A stretch of 64,000 nucleotides of DNA from Chaetoceros tenuissimus (Eukaryota > Bacillariophyta > Thalassiosirophyceae > Chaetocerotales > Chaetocerotaceae). Location of the stretch: contig BLLK01000055.1 of the NCBI GenBank assembly GCA_021927905.1, forward strand, positions 124,001 through 188,000, given 5' to 3'. The notes below the pieces were generated by a model. That model was given only the letters and a program-made list of their open reading frames with translations. It was not told the DNA's origin and did no database searches. Position 1 is the first letter of the stretch. Each line of letters opens with the position of its first letter. Shown one piece after another: positions 1 through 10,700 of this stretch. A program made the position numbers and the translations under genes.

Positions 1-87
1 ACATCTACCTCCAAAAAAGAAAGGAAATCAAAATTACAAAATCCGACTAAACGTCTATCCACAATTCCTTCCGATAGACCATCCATC

Positions 88-2289
88 ATGTCACCAGTTG
101 CAACAATAACTTCAGCAGATGATATTATCAATGACATACTCGGAGATGATGATGTTGTTTCCGTGAAATCGTCTTCAAGTCGTGGTTCTAGTAGGCAATC
201 TTTGAGCGCCCCAAGGACTAGGACATTTTCCTCTGATGATAGATCTTATCGAAGTGGCAACTCTACAAAGTCTAATACATCTAGAGGAGGAACTCGGAAA
301 TCCGCAAAGTCAAGTCTAGCCAATAGAGCAAAGTCAACACCAAAAGGAAGAGTATCCATGTCAAACAGTCGTGACGTATCTCCTTCCAAAGCATTTCCTG
401 GTTTGGATGCTACAAAATCAAGAAGTTTTGATGAATTTGGGAAGAAAGATCCCGAGACACCAAAAAGTACCAAGTCTAATGCCTCTGGTACAGTATTTGT
501 ACATGGTGGACGCACTGACAAATCTTGGTCGACTAGAGTCAATGCTGCACGCGAGGCAAATGTACTCAAGCACCAAGAGGAAACTGCAGGAATGAATCTT
601 GAGGGCGATAGGGAAGAAGAAATGCGCATTCGTGTCGTTGTACGAAAAAGACCGATGTCGAAAAAGGAAGCTTCAAAGAAAGATGAAGTTGATGTGATAC
701 ATCCACTTCGATATTCTGCTTATGGAAGAGTCTTGGTCTATCAACCAAAGACAAGAGTTGATCTGACCAAAGAAATTGAAACACTTCCATTTGCATTTGA
801 TAATGTATTTGCCGAAAACTCAAATAACATGCAAATCTATGATGAAACTATTAGACCACTTATTCCAGGAGCATTTGCAGGTCGCTGGGCGAGTGTCTTC
901 GCTTATGGCCAAACAGGAAGCGGAAAGACATTCACAATGATGGGGAGCACTTTGACCGGTATTAAAGCAAAGAACCAGAATGTCAAGCATGATGAAAATT
1001 ATGGGCTTTATGTTCTTGCAGCTCGGGACTTGTTTGAGTTTGCAAGTAGGAAGGAATACTCCCATTTGAAAATCGGAGCGTCTTTATTTGAAATCTACGG
1101 GGGAAAACTCTTTGACCTCCTCAACAATCGTAATCCTGTGAAATGTCTTGAGAATCACAAGGGAAGAGTATGCTTTCCTGGACTTAGCGAACATCCAATT
1201 AGGAATGCAGATGAACTCATGAAATTGATTGAGGCTGGTTCGAACAATAGATCAACAGGGAGTACGTCTGCAAATAGAGATAGTAGTAGATCCCATGCCG
1301 TTCTGCAATTACATTTGCGGAAAACAGTGGGCAAGAGAGAAAATGTTGAACATGGACGTTTGACTTTTATCGACTTGGCTGGAAGTGAACGTGGGGCTGA
1401 TACAAATAAAGCATCGCGTACGACCAGATTGGAAGGTGCTGACATCAACACATCTCTTCTGGCATTGAAGGAAGTTATTCGTGCATTAGCTACAGGAGAT
1501 TCTATGACACATATTCCTTTCAGAGGGAGCAAGCTTACACAAGTATTGAAAGAGAGTTTTGTAGGGAAGAACTCTCGAACAGTCATGGTGGCATGTGTTG
1601 CTCCAAATATTACAAATTGTGAACACACTCTAAATACTTTGAGATATGCTGATAGGGTGAAAGAGCGAAATCCTGAAAGTGGTCGCTTAGCGGATTCAGT
1701 TGCAAAAGCTTCGAAGATTGAAACGAAACCATTACTAGCCGAAGTAAATAATTTGGCAGAAGATGAGTCAAGACAGAAAAATATACCTGCTACTGATGGT
1801 GGCGATGAAGATGATGCTTACGAAGATGATGACAACTGGCTCTCAGACTTTGACAATGAAGATGATGATGACAACGAAGAATTTCTTAATGAAGGTATTG
1901 ATGAACTGAACGAAGTCCTCCGATCCCCAGTCGCAACAAGATTAGATGGGGAAAGTTTCTTTGTTGACAGTGACCTAGATATCAAGAATGAGATTAGTCG
2001 TTCACAAATCTCAAAGAAAGAAGCAGTTGCACCTCTCATTACTACTCATCGAACTATAATGACTGAAATGCTAGGTATGGTAAAGCAGGAAATGACTCTT
2101 GTCAACATGACAGATGCAGATAGAGAATTGATTGATGAATACTTGGAAGAATTGGAACATATTCAAGATCAGCAGCTTGCAATGATTTCTACTCTTCGAG
2201 AATCTTTGGTTCAATATTATGCACAAAGACCTTCAGTAGCTGATGACGATGATGACTCTTTTGATGATTTGAGATCACCAATAAGATAG
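88..2289 (+). CDS. Kinesin-13 (MCAK/KIF2-type microtubule depolymerase)
   Basis: Intronless, 733 aa. The motor is internal (about residues 178-525) behind a basic, Ser-rich N-terminal arm, which is the kinesin-13 layout. Visible motifs are the P-loop GQTGSGKT (about 274), switch I NRDSSRSH (about 396), switch II DLAGSE (about 429), and the family-typical end of the motor with LNTLRYADRVKE. Family members do not walk; they use ATP to remove tubulin dimers from microtubule ends, in spindles and at flagellar bases. After the motor comes a strongly acidic stretch (about 573-605) and a short helical C-terminus. The start is the first ATG after an AT-rich leader. The window also holds an XMAP215 polymerase gene at 7.8 kb, the usual functional antagonist. 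The class is well supported; the orthologue within kinesin-13 is not resolved. Confidence 0.93.
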   Translation: MSPVATITSADDIINDILGDDDVVSVKSSSSRGSSRQSLSAPRTRTFSSDDRSYRSGNSTKSNTSRGGTRKSAKSSLANRAKSTPKGRVSMSNSRDVSPSKAFPGLDATKSRSFDEFGKKDPETPKSTKSNASGTVFVHGGRTDKSWSTRVNAAREANVLKHQEETAGMNLEGDREEEMRIRVVVRKRPMSKKEASKKDEVDVIHPLRYSAYGRVLVYQPKTRVDLTKEIETLPFAFDNVFAENSNNMQIYDETIRPLIPGAFAGRWASVFAYGQTGSGKTFTMMGSTLTGIKAKNQNVKHDENYGLYVLAARDLFEFASRKEYSHLKIGASLFEIYGGKLFDLLNNRNPVKCLENHKGRVCFPGLSEHPIRNADELMKLIEAGSNNRSTGSTSANRDSSRSHAVLQLHLRKTVGKRENVEHGRLTFIDLAGSERGADTNKASRTTRLEGADINTSLLALKEVIRALATGDSMTHIPFRGSKLTQVLKESFVGKNSRTVMVACVAPNITNCEHTLNTLRYADRVKERNPESGRLADSVAKASKIETKPLLAEVNNLAEDESRQKNIPATDGGDEDDAYEDDDNWLSDFDNEDDDDNEEFLNEGIDELNEVLRSPVATRLDGESFFVDSDLDIKNEISRSQISKKEAVAPLITTHRTIMTEMLGMVKQEMTLVNMTDADRELIDEYLEELEHIQDQQLAMISTLRESLVQYYAQRPSVADDDDDSFDDLRSPIR

Positions 2290-2421
2290 TTTAAAAGTTA
2301 AACCTTATTTCTATATTGAAAAGGTACATCTCTATTTTACATACATACTATTCTAGCGTCATCACATATATACAACGTACCGGTACATGAAAAGTACAAT
2401 TTGGCCAAGGTAGAAACCTCC

Positions 2422-2848
2422 TTAGTTTTGAGAGTATGCCTTTGAATAGCTTCGGTGGCGTGCCTCTGGTGCTTGAGGAGTGTCTTTGGTAATTGGTTGG
2501 TCAGGTGTAGACGCTAACCATGATTGACCCAAGAAACCACGACGTGGCGCTGGTTCATTTTTGATAAACTGCACTTGTGGTTCGTCGCTCAGAGTGGCAG
2601 ACTCAGTCTCCGTAGATGGAACAGCTTCGTCTTGAGAAACATGATCAGGCTCTGTTTTTGCCGGTAATCTTTGAACGTATCCACGGTCAACAATGTATAC
2701 ACCAATCATGATGCCAATGAATAGTAACAAGAACAGTGAATACAAAGAGAGGTAGCTTCACAACAGCTGTGCCAATATCAGTAGAGGCTGGCACATCACT
2801 GACATCACAGTGGGCCCTCACACCGTGAGTAATCTTATCCAAATCCAT
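2422..2848 (-). CDS. Small single-pass membrane protein, reading frame interrupted
   Basis: Not recognised. An ATG at 2848 opens a frame beginning MDLDKITHGVRAHC that runs into a hydrophobic stretch and stops after 53 codons. In the +1 frame, from about 2755, a second open stretch continues with a better membrane segment (YSLFLLLFIGIMIGVYIVD) and a polar Pro/Glu-rich tail ending ...SYSKAYSQN. The two parts make sense as one protein of about 140 aa with one transmembrane helix, but joining them needs a +1 shift near 2745-2755. I found no GT-AG pair with the right phase. It may be a sequencing or assembly indel, a real disabling mutation, or a frameshift event. Function unknown. Confidence 0.45.
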
Positions 2849-3108
2849 ATTGATTTTTATGTATGAAGTAAGCAAGTGTGATGTGTGTGATTTTGGATAA
2901 AAATGCTCTTTCTGTCTCGAGACCACCCGTTTCAACGACGTAACGGCATTACGGAGTCGACCGTTAGTAGTGTGACAAACCCATACTTACACACTGACGG
3001 TTCGGATTATAATCCTATCCGACAATACTAATAAAAATAAATAATACATTCAAAATATTTAATGAATAAAGGAGGACTTATGAACAAACTGTTTTATGTG
3101 AAATGTGA

Positions 3109-4190
3109 CTACTTTCCTGCAACTAGTGCCATGAGCTCGTCTCTATCAAGCTCTTCCTCATCACCATCGTCGTACGCGACTTTATACCACTTTCTTCTCT
3201 TTCCAGGCAAGGCAACCACTCTACCTGTGTAATACTTTCCACGGAATTCTTTCTGGAAATTCATGCCTACGTGAATTTCAGTTGTAGTTGAGTTTGTCTT
3301 CTTTTTCTTTTGAGGTTCAATGTCATTTTGTTGTGGTTCATTGATCTCATTTGAAACCTTTGCGTTGGTATTATCTTTCTCCATTTTGTTGCCAAGTTCT
3401 GTTTGATTCTCTGTATTCAAATTACAAAATGAAATTAGTTAAAAGCTTTGAGTAGAGAGATCATTCAAATGATTGTCAGAATTTTCATGTGTCACTCACC
3501 ATCTTTGATGCTACGAAAAGGCTTATGTCCATTCTCAGCTCTGGCATGCTGATATACAAGAAGTTTCTTTACAGGATGTTCAATCAACCAGCCATGCCCA
3601 CGATCTCCCCCATTATTATATACAAATGTACTTGCATCATCCAGCATTTTCTCAAAGTCCATTCCTAAATGAATCTTTACATTCTTCAAAAACCTTTCGC
3701 CCGTCTGAGGATGAGTGACACCAATTCCTGCAACAAGTTTTTTGGTTGTGCCCATAACTCTGTTGACGTTAGACTCTGAATTACCTTGAAGAGTAGAAAA
3801 GTAAAACTCCATATCCTCTAGCCAATGTTGTTCCTTGGCCAATGCCTCTCGTGACTCCTGACTCACGTTTATGTCGGTGAGATCCATTGCTTTCTTTTTG
3901 ATTGCTGTCCTGCTCTTCTTTCTTGATGCAAGTGTCCGTTTCAATGCTTCTTCTTCATAGTCTAGAGATAAGAACTCGACAGGTTTCTTGGAGACTCTAC
4001 TGGATCTTCGTGTAGGTTCGTGAGATTGGATGACGGAAGTGGGTGATGCTTTACGTTTTGGTTTCTTTTTAGGACAAAGTAGTAGTTCTTTGTTCAATTC
4101 TAAAAGACCAAGTTCTTTGATTTTCTGCTCATTTCTTTGCCGTTTCAGTTTCACCTGCTCGAGGTATGGGTTGATTGGAGTAGTTGACAT
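3109..4190 (-). CDS. Tudor-like domain protein, two exons
   Basis: Exons 3500-4190 and 3109-3410 flank an 89-bp GT-AG intron (donor GTGAGT at 3499, acceptor ending TACAG); the phase fits and gives 330 aa. The N-terminal third is Lys/Arg-rich with nuclear-localisation-like KKKPKRK. A central region of unknown type contains a GHGWLIEHPVKKLLVY segment. The extreme C-terminus is a Tudor/PWWP-like barrel: GRVVALPGKRRKWYKVAYDD then GDEEELDRDEL. Such 'WYKVxYDDGDEEE' modules are common in stramenopile nuclear proteins and are thought to bind histone tails or DNA. A second gene with the same C-terminal module and near-equal length lies at 55.4 kb. Role in chromatin is inferred only from the domain and basic composition. 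Confidence 0.72.
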
Positions 4191-4782
4191 GGTAATTGTG
4201 TGCCTGTCGAATACTGGAGGGTTAAGTGGGTAACAATGCTCCTCAATTGTCTATTGGTACTATTAGAAAAATGCCGAAGCCAAAAAGATGAAGGTTTTTC
4301 CCGCCTCTCTCTCTTCTCACTCTTTAGTTCACTCTCACACAAACTTTTGGTCGCGCAGCTTTCGCGCAGGTGCGCCAAAGACTTTCATTTTTGAGAATTT
4401 TCGTAAAACCCTTTCCCTTGTACATTTTAGGACCGTCCAAAAACCTACCATAGTAACAGTTCCAATATCTAAAGAGGAAAATGTCAAACTATAGAGAATA
4501 CAATTAGGGAAAATGGATTTATAGTGCATGATTATAGAGAATGTATAAACGTACTTTATAAAGTCAGAAACATCTTATGCCAATGACGACTTGCTACATT
4601 GGCCGTCACATAAATCATAAAAAGCAATTTCATACTCCGTTAAACGAAGTACTGTATAATAAATACCCAAGCATGTTGTCGATAATACATTATTAGTGAC
4701 GAGTCACACTCTACTCTACTATTCTAAGATGCAATAAACACTATGTTACATTTAGACTATGGCAAGTGTCCTTCAACATAAC
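4191..4782. other. Intergenic, no gene seen
   Basis: AT-rich sequence between the start of the Tudor-like gene and the stop of the glycosyltransferase gene, both on the minus strand. It should hold the promoter of the former and the 3' UTR of the latter. Open frames here are short and lack protein-like composition. Confidence 0.5.
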
Positions 4783-5913
4783 TCAAAAGGGTGATTTATC
4801 AATTGTATGATTAAAATCGCAAAAGATGCAATTATTTTTGAAAATATCATCACATACTGTTCCAATGACGGTGAAGTTGTAATCTTTGGTAATACCATTA
4901 TTTAAGTGAACTGCAATAGTCTCTTCTCTTATTGGATTGTCCTCATCTTTCGGCGTTACAAAACATTTCTTGGTTTTGTATAGGCCATATGGATAAAAGA
5001 CGGAAGATGAAACTGCCCTGACAATGTTAGTTTGATTTTTGAGCGCGTTCCAGTGACGAGTTAGCAAATCAGGGCCAAATATTTCCCATAAACGTTTGTC
5101 ATAATTTCCACTTGCGATTGTTATAGCGTCATCTAGGCATTCTTGAATAAAGAGATTGTGTTTTTCAAACATCATTACTGCCCCATTCACTTTGTCATTC
5201 CCTCTTCCTTGGAATCCAAGAATGTTGATGAAATTGGAAGGAATGGGCCTGATAAAGTGGATATCTGTGTCAATATATATCCCTCCATGTTGCTCCAATA
5301 GCAGTAATCTTATCAAATCTGTTTCGTGGCTGTACCAAAACTTTCGTTTTCTTCTTTCATCTAGCACATCCAAAAAGGAAGCAATTTTTGTCTTATTTAA
5401 AAAGGTTGAGCCACGCAATATTTTTTCAAAGGAATAATTTTGTATTCTCATGTTGTAATTTGAATCTCGGAACCTATCAAACATAGAGTGCTGCGATGGT
5501 ATCGTCCTAGAATGAATAATGACCTCTGCATTTGGATGATGAAAATAGACTGCTTCTAAAGCTTTCATATTTCTCCAGTTAAAAGATTCTGGTGATGTGG
5601 TGACAATGAAGTGGAATAAGATTTGTGGGTCACTGTCAATTTTTTGTCTTTCTTGATTTTTGTGAGTTGCATCTTCTATATTAGATGGTAAAGTTCCATG
5701 ATCATCTCCACTTGTAGTATCTTTGTGTCTAGTTGGGTTATCTTTGACTTTTACCCCGTCGTCGTCTGTGGGTATAGGATCGTTGTCATCTGTATTGCCT
5801 TTCAAGTTTGGTTGCACGACTTTTTCAATTGCGAAGATATTCATCAATGCCGCCAATAACGCGATTGCCAAAAGGACAACCTTTGAGATACTCCTGCTTC
5901 CAATACCATTCAT
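4783..5913 (-). CDS. Type II Golgi glycosyltransferase (GT32-like, DXD motif)
   Basis: Intronless, 376 aa. One N-terminal membrane anchor (about residues 10-29, VVLLAIALLAALMNIFAIE) precedes an acidic stem and a lumenal catalytic domain. The core reads WYSHETDLIRLLLLEQHGG then IYIDTDIHF: this is the 'GGIYxDxD' signature of the sugar-binding-region glycosyltransferases (GT32, including alpha-1,4-galactosyl- and OCH1-type mannosyltransferases), with the metal-binding DTD near residue 213. Downstream NGAVMMFEKHN and a Cys-rich end fit the same fold. Family members transfer a sugar from a nucleotide sugar to glycans in the Golgi; the exact sugar and acceptor cannot be told from sequence. Confidence 0.8.
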   Translation of the reverse strand: MNGIGSRSISKVVLLAIALLAALMNIFAIEKVVQPNLKGNTDDNDPIPTDDDGVKVKDNPTRHKDTTSGDDHGTLPSNIEDATHKNQERQKIDSDPQILFHFIVTTSPESFNWRNMKALEAVYFHHPNAEVIIHSRTIPSQHSMFDRFRDSNYNMRIQNYSFEKILRGSTFLNKTKIASFLDVLDERRKRKFWYSHETDLIRLLLLEQHGGIYIDTDIHFIRPIPSNFINILGFQGRGNDKVNGAVMMFEKHNLFIQECLDDAITIASGNYDKRLWEIFGPDLLTRHWNALKNQTNIVRAVSSSVFYPYGLYKTKKCFVTPKDEDNPIREETIAVHLNNGITKDYNFTVIGTVCDDIFKNNCIFCDFNHTIDKSPF

Positions 5914-6106
5914 CTATTTTATCTCCTATATGGTGTAATCATTCAATCCATTAGTTTATGCTTGAGGAAATTCTCACCATAAAGGTGAAATCTATGCAGT
6001 GTTGAGAGTCTCGTACCTCGCTCCAAAACCTCCAACGTACCTTACTTCCAGTTTTGTCTGTCCGTCCCACCAAGCCTTCCACTTTGCTTAGTCACTTCAA
6101 ACTACA

Positions 6107-6264
6107 ATGAGAAAATGAGAAATGAGAAATGAGAAATGAGAAATGAGAAATGAGAAAATGAGAAATGAGAAATGAGAAATGAGAAATGAGAAATGAGAAA
6201 TGAGAAATGAGAAATGAGAAATGAGAAATGAGAAATGAGAAATGAGAAATGAGAAATGAGAAAA
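6107..6264 (+). repeat. Heptanucleotide tandem repeat (ATGAGAA)n
   Basis: About 22 uninterrupted or nearly uninterrupted copies of the 7-mer ATGAGAA, with one or two single-base expansions near the 5' end (AAAA instead of AAA). It lies between the start of the glycosyltransferase gene and the 3' end of the armadillo gene, in non-coding DNA. The unit is purine-only except for its T, so one strand is polypurine-rich. Confidence 0.95.
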
Positions 6265-6686
6265 GAAGACTCTGGACTCAATTTTTTATAATGCTTCTAC
6301 AATAAATTTGGAATGAATATATTGCAGAAAAGTTCATCATTATTTTCTTTTTTACTTCTCTATTTGAGTAACATTCGTCATCTGGAAAAAGTACTCCTAT
6401 TTGCAAATAATACGAAAGATTTAGAGAGATCGCCTGACATGAAGAAACAAGATGGAGTTGAGTCTCAGGTATAGTATAATTATTGAACTAGGTATGTGTC
6501 TATGTACACTTGAAATAAAGATAATATTCCAATAGATTACAGTACACAAAATACTAGAATAACACAGTACATCATTTTTCTTTTGACCAAAGCCATGCAT
6601 TACTTTTGATAACCTAAATCGATCGCATTTCTCAAAAGAAGAGAGGGGAGGGATAGAAAGTACTTCTTTTGTAAAACTAAATTGCT

Positions 6687-7325
6687 TCACTCAAAATAAG
6701 TGTCTATGAATTTCGAACAAATTTCAGATAAGCCATCATCAGTTGACAAATGTCTTAGCTGTCTCATCATACTCAATCCATCCGAAGTAATGACCTGCTT
6801 CTTGATTGCATCTAATTCTTCAGCAGTTCCATGATCAGATGCAACCCTTAGAATATTTTGTAAACCACGGATACCTCCTTTCACAGCTGTGTCATCTGGA
6901 GCAGAAAGAATTTGTGACATTGGAAGAATACATCCCTTTTCCACTAATTCCTTCACCTCTTTTGGTGTTCCATTCGATGTAGCAGCTGCTAGTGCAAGTA
7001 TAGCTTCTTTCCGAACTGGGATATGGCTTTGAGACGCCAACTCTATTAATCTCTCGAAACCTCCCACTTGCATTACTTTGTGAACATTATTGCCTTTCTT
7101 GTCGCACAACAATTTTCTCAACGTTTTGGTATGCACCATGTTAACAACATCATTGTCTCCTTGAATTGCTTTGACAAGTTTTGGGATATTTTTTGGCTTT
7201 TCTGCAATCTCTTCGATGGATTCAATAGATGCTTGTGTGTGCAGTGTCGGATCGGAGTTGCCATTAGAATTTGGCTTGATGACTGAAGGATCAGCTTGTG
7301 CTGGCTTGCTCGCTTTGGTTCCCAT
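6687..7325 (-). CDS. Armadillo-repeat protein with putative N-myristoylation site
   Basis: Intronless, 212 aa. After a polar N-terminus (MGTKASKP...) the protein is helical, with armadillo/importin-alpha-like repeats: GGFERLIELASQSHIPVRKE, ILALAAATSNG, KGCILPMSQILSAPDD and GGIRGLQNILRVA. Armadillo arrays are protein-binding scaffolds. Gly2 followed by Ser at position 6 matches the N-myristoylation pattern, so the protein may attach to membranes. It has too few repeats for an importin. Partner and pathway are unknown. Confidence 0.75.
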   Translation of the reverse strand: MGTKASKPAQADPSVIKPNSNGNSDPTLHTQASIESIEEIAEKPKNIPKLVKAIQGDNDVVNMVHTKTLRKLLCDKKGNNVHKVMQVGGFERLIELASQSHIPVRKEAILALAAATSNGTPKEVKELVEKGCILPMSQILSAPDDTAVKGGIRGLQNILRVASDHGTAEELDAIKKQVITSDGLSMMRQLRHLSTDDGLSEICSKFIDTYFE

Positions 7326-7798
7326 GTTGATTGGTTCGAAGCACTAAGAGATTGGATATAAACAGAGGTATTGAAAAGTGTCAGAGAAAAGTTATGAAAT
7401 TTGTTGGTGAGATGATGAATCAATCCAAGTTGTAATTTCAAAGTTGTTTTTTTCTTCTCACAATGATGAGTGAGAACCCTCACCTCTTCCATCATGTCCA
7501 TCAAATTTAGCCAAAAGCAAGGATGAAATTTTCCAACGCATCAATTTGAGAATTTTAATAATTTTAGTCAAAGACAGATGTCAGTGTGACAAAGCGGCAA
7601 AGATCTAAAGTGGCCATCCAGACTAGTCACAAAAGCAAGTGCTCCATCAGCAGTCGTGGCACTCTCCACACAACGGTGCCGTACATTTTCAAAAAAACTA
7701 AAATGTATCATCATTGCTATCAACAACAAAAAAATAGGGAGAGAAGTCTAATTACAACACGACCTACAACTCTCTAACTAACTTCTCCAAGGTCTACT
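7326..7798. promoter_or_regulatory. Divergent intergenic region, armadillo gene / TOG gene
   Basis: 473 bp separates the two divergent start codons and so should contain both promoters. No TATA box or other element stands out, and the short open frames have no protein-like character. Confidence 0.4.
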
Positions 7799-10700
7799 AT
7801 GGATTCGGGTTTTGGTGTCAAGTCAGATATTCCAAGCACCTTCACTGGAGAAAGAGGAGGGGAGGCAAATGATGCTGATCTATTGGCGGAATTAAGAGCC
7901 ATATCTATGAAGAATGCAAGTGCTGATAGATTTGCAGATGATGATGATGATAAGAATGAGGCTCAGATTGAAAAGGCTCCACTTGCTACAAAGAAAAAAG
8001 CTGTAAAAGAGCCTTCCAATAAATCAACACCTTCCAAAAATCGAGATGGAAGAGCAACTCCTCCTTGGAAAAAGAAAGGTTCTGCAAAGAAGAAACCCAT
8101 GACTCCAAGTGAAAAAGAGCAAAACAAAGAAGATACATCACCTACGACACCAAAGGAAAAGTCTCCGTCATCTAAAAAGGAATCGCTACCGAAATCAAAA
8201 TCTCCTTCACCCAAGAAGGATTCCCCATCACCAAAGAAAAAATCACCGTCAAGATTCTTTGGAGGGTTTCAGAAAAAGTCAAGTACTTTCACTGGTGAAA
8301 GAGGAGGTGCAGCTGAAGATGACGATTTACTGGCAGAATTGAGAGCTATATCCATGGGCAACTCAAGTGCTGATCGTTTTGGTGAAGAAGATGAAACTGA
8401 TCCATTTTCTCCTCCTGTGAAGAAAGCTATGCCAACTGAAAAACCATGGTTGAAGAAGAAGAAAAAGCCAGTGGCAAAGAAAGAAGAGACTAAGAAAGAA
8501 GAAGCATTGACGCCTAGAAAGAAGAGAAAAGATGGAGAAGTACCTCCTTGGAAGCAAAAGAATAGAATAGTGAAGAAACCATCGAACCCATTTGACGATG
8601 ATGAGGATAATGACATCAAGGATGAAACGAATGAACCGAAATCTTCGCCCGCAAAGTCACCTCGAGCTTCTCCTGCGAAAGCATCACCGCCAAAATTTGG
8701 TGGATTTGAGAAAGGACCAAGTACATTCACCGGTGAAAGAGGAGGTGCAGCTGAAGATGAAGATTTATTAGCAGAACTGAGAGCCATATCCATGGGAAAC
8801 TCTAGTTCCAATAGGTTTGCAGGAGATGATGATGAAGATTCACTTCCAGTTCCTCCACCGAGACAACCTGTGAAGAAGAAAACTCCTCCTGTAGCAAAGA
8901 AGAGTCCAGTACGGAAAAGCAATGCACCACCTCGACGTAATGCAGGAGCACCGCCTCCATGGAAGAAAACGGGAACTGCTTCAAGCCCTGTGAGAACGAA
9001 AAGACCAGTTGCAAGTGGTCCAAAGATGACAAGCAATGAAGTGAGGAACGTTGTCATTGAATTACCTCCCAAAAATAATGCTCCATCTGGTCCGGTAGAT
9101 GATATTGTAGTTTCTGCAGATAACGTGGCTGATTATGTTACTGACAAAAATTGGAAATTGAGAAAAGCGTCTTATGATGTGCTAGAAGAACTATTGGAAG
9201 AAAAGACAAAAGGAATAGATCCCATGAATACAATGGATGGAAGTGATATCCATCCATGTGTAACAGATGAATTAGTAGCTACCATGGCGAAAGATAGTAA
9301 TGCAGCTGCTCTTGACTCGGCATTGCGGTTTGTATTTGGTTTTGTTGACTACTGCAAAAACGGATGTAATCCTGATTTTATATCTATGCTATCCTCAGCA
9401 ATAATTACAGGACCTGCTTTATCTGCAACAAGGCCGTCAACCTCAAAGTCTGTAGATGCAGTTCTCATGAAAATAATGCAAGTTGGTCGTAATGAGCCTT
9501 CATCTATTCACATTGTTGTGGAACATTTGATTGAACATGGAATCACGTCAAAGAAACCAAAAGTAGTGATCAAATCTTCAGCCCTAATTCTCGATGGAGC
9601 GCTGGCTTTTGGAGCCGCCATGTTACCACTGGCAAAAGTAACTTCAAATTCAGAGAAGATGCTTTCTCATATGAATGGAGATGTGCGTGGAAACGGAATG
9701 AATATTCTTGCTGAAATTTGTAGGGCAGTCGGATCCAAGGATCCCCTTTCTAATATTATTGAATCGATGAAATCTTCACAAGTTTCTGAATTGGACGGAC
9801 TCTTGGAGAGTCAAAGTAATGCAACCCCTCCGCAAATTGGGTTGAGATATTCAGAATCTGCATCTTCTGCTAATGATGCATTAGTAGTCTTACAAGCTGG
9901 TGCAGAAGAAGATGCGGCTGAAAGATTTTTAGCACGGGAAGCAGTAAATATATTTGATGCTTTGAAGGGTACAGAATATAAGGCAAAGATGAAGGAAGCA
10001 AAATGGTCAGAGAAGGTTGGTGCTTTGGATATTTTACTCGAAGCTGGAGGAGAACAACCGTACAAATTGGTTCAACCTTCAACTTCAGCAAACTACAAAC
10101 CACTCATTTCTGAAATGAAAAAACTGCTCTCCCATACGCACTTTGCTGTGAAATCAAAAGCTATGCTTGTACTTGGAATGCTAGCAGAAGGAGTCGGTGA
10201 AAAATTGTATCCTAATCTGAGACCTCTACTTGTTCCACTTCTCGAGCTGTCCAAGGATAAGAAAGTCACCAAAGCCGTAGAAAAATGTGTAGACTCACTT
10301 TTTGACAATGTTCTCAGTTTTTCTCATTTGGTGGAAGAGGAAGATAGCCTCCGCGCTGTTCTAAATGAACAGAAACAGAAGAATACTTTGGTCCGTGTAA
10401 CGACTTTATCATTTTTACAAAGATGCATTTCAAGGTCTCATTCTTTGAAAAAGAGAGGTACATTTGATTCTTCACTTACACATCAGGTTGGAATGCTGTG
10501 TATTGAGAAACTGAACGATTCAGATGCTGGTGTCAGAAAAGAGGTCACCGAGTGCTTGAGAGCTATGAAGGATCACCCTGACGAAAACATCAGAAACACT
10601 TCGAATAGCATCATCAATGATCTCCAGCAATCACATCCCAGAGTCTACAAATCGCTTTCCTCAAAAACAAGTAATGGTGCTGGTGAAGCTAGACCACCTC

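Noticed and set aside
6421-6690. Minus-strand open frame of 89 codons after the armadillo gene
   Set aside because: It lies in the 3' UTR of that gene and its composition is not protein-like.
8269-9072. Long minus-strand open frame (267 codons) inside the TOG gene
   Set aside because: It is the reverse of the low-complexity repeated coding region; residue use (Ser/Phe/Gly runs) is that of an antisense shadow.
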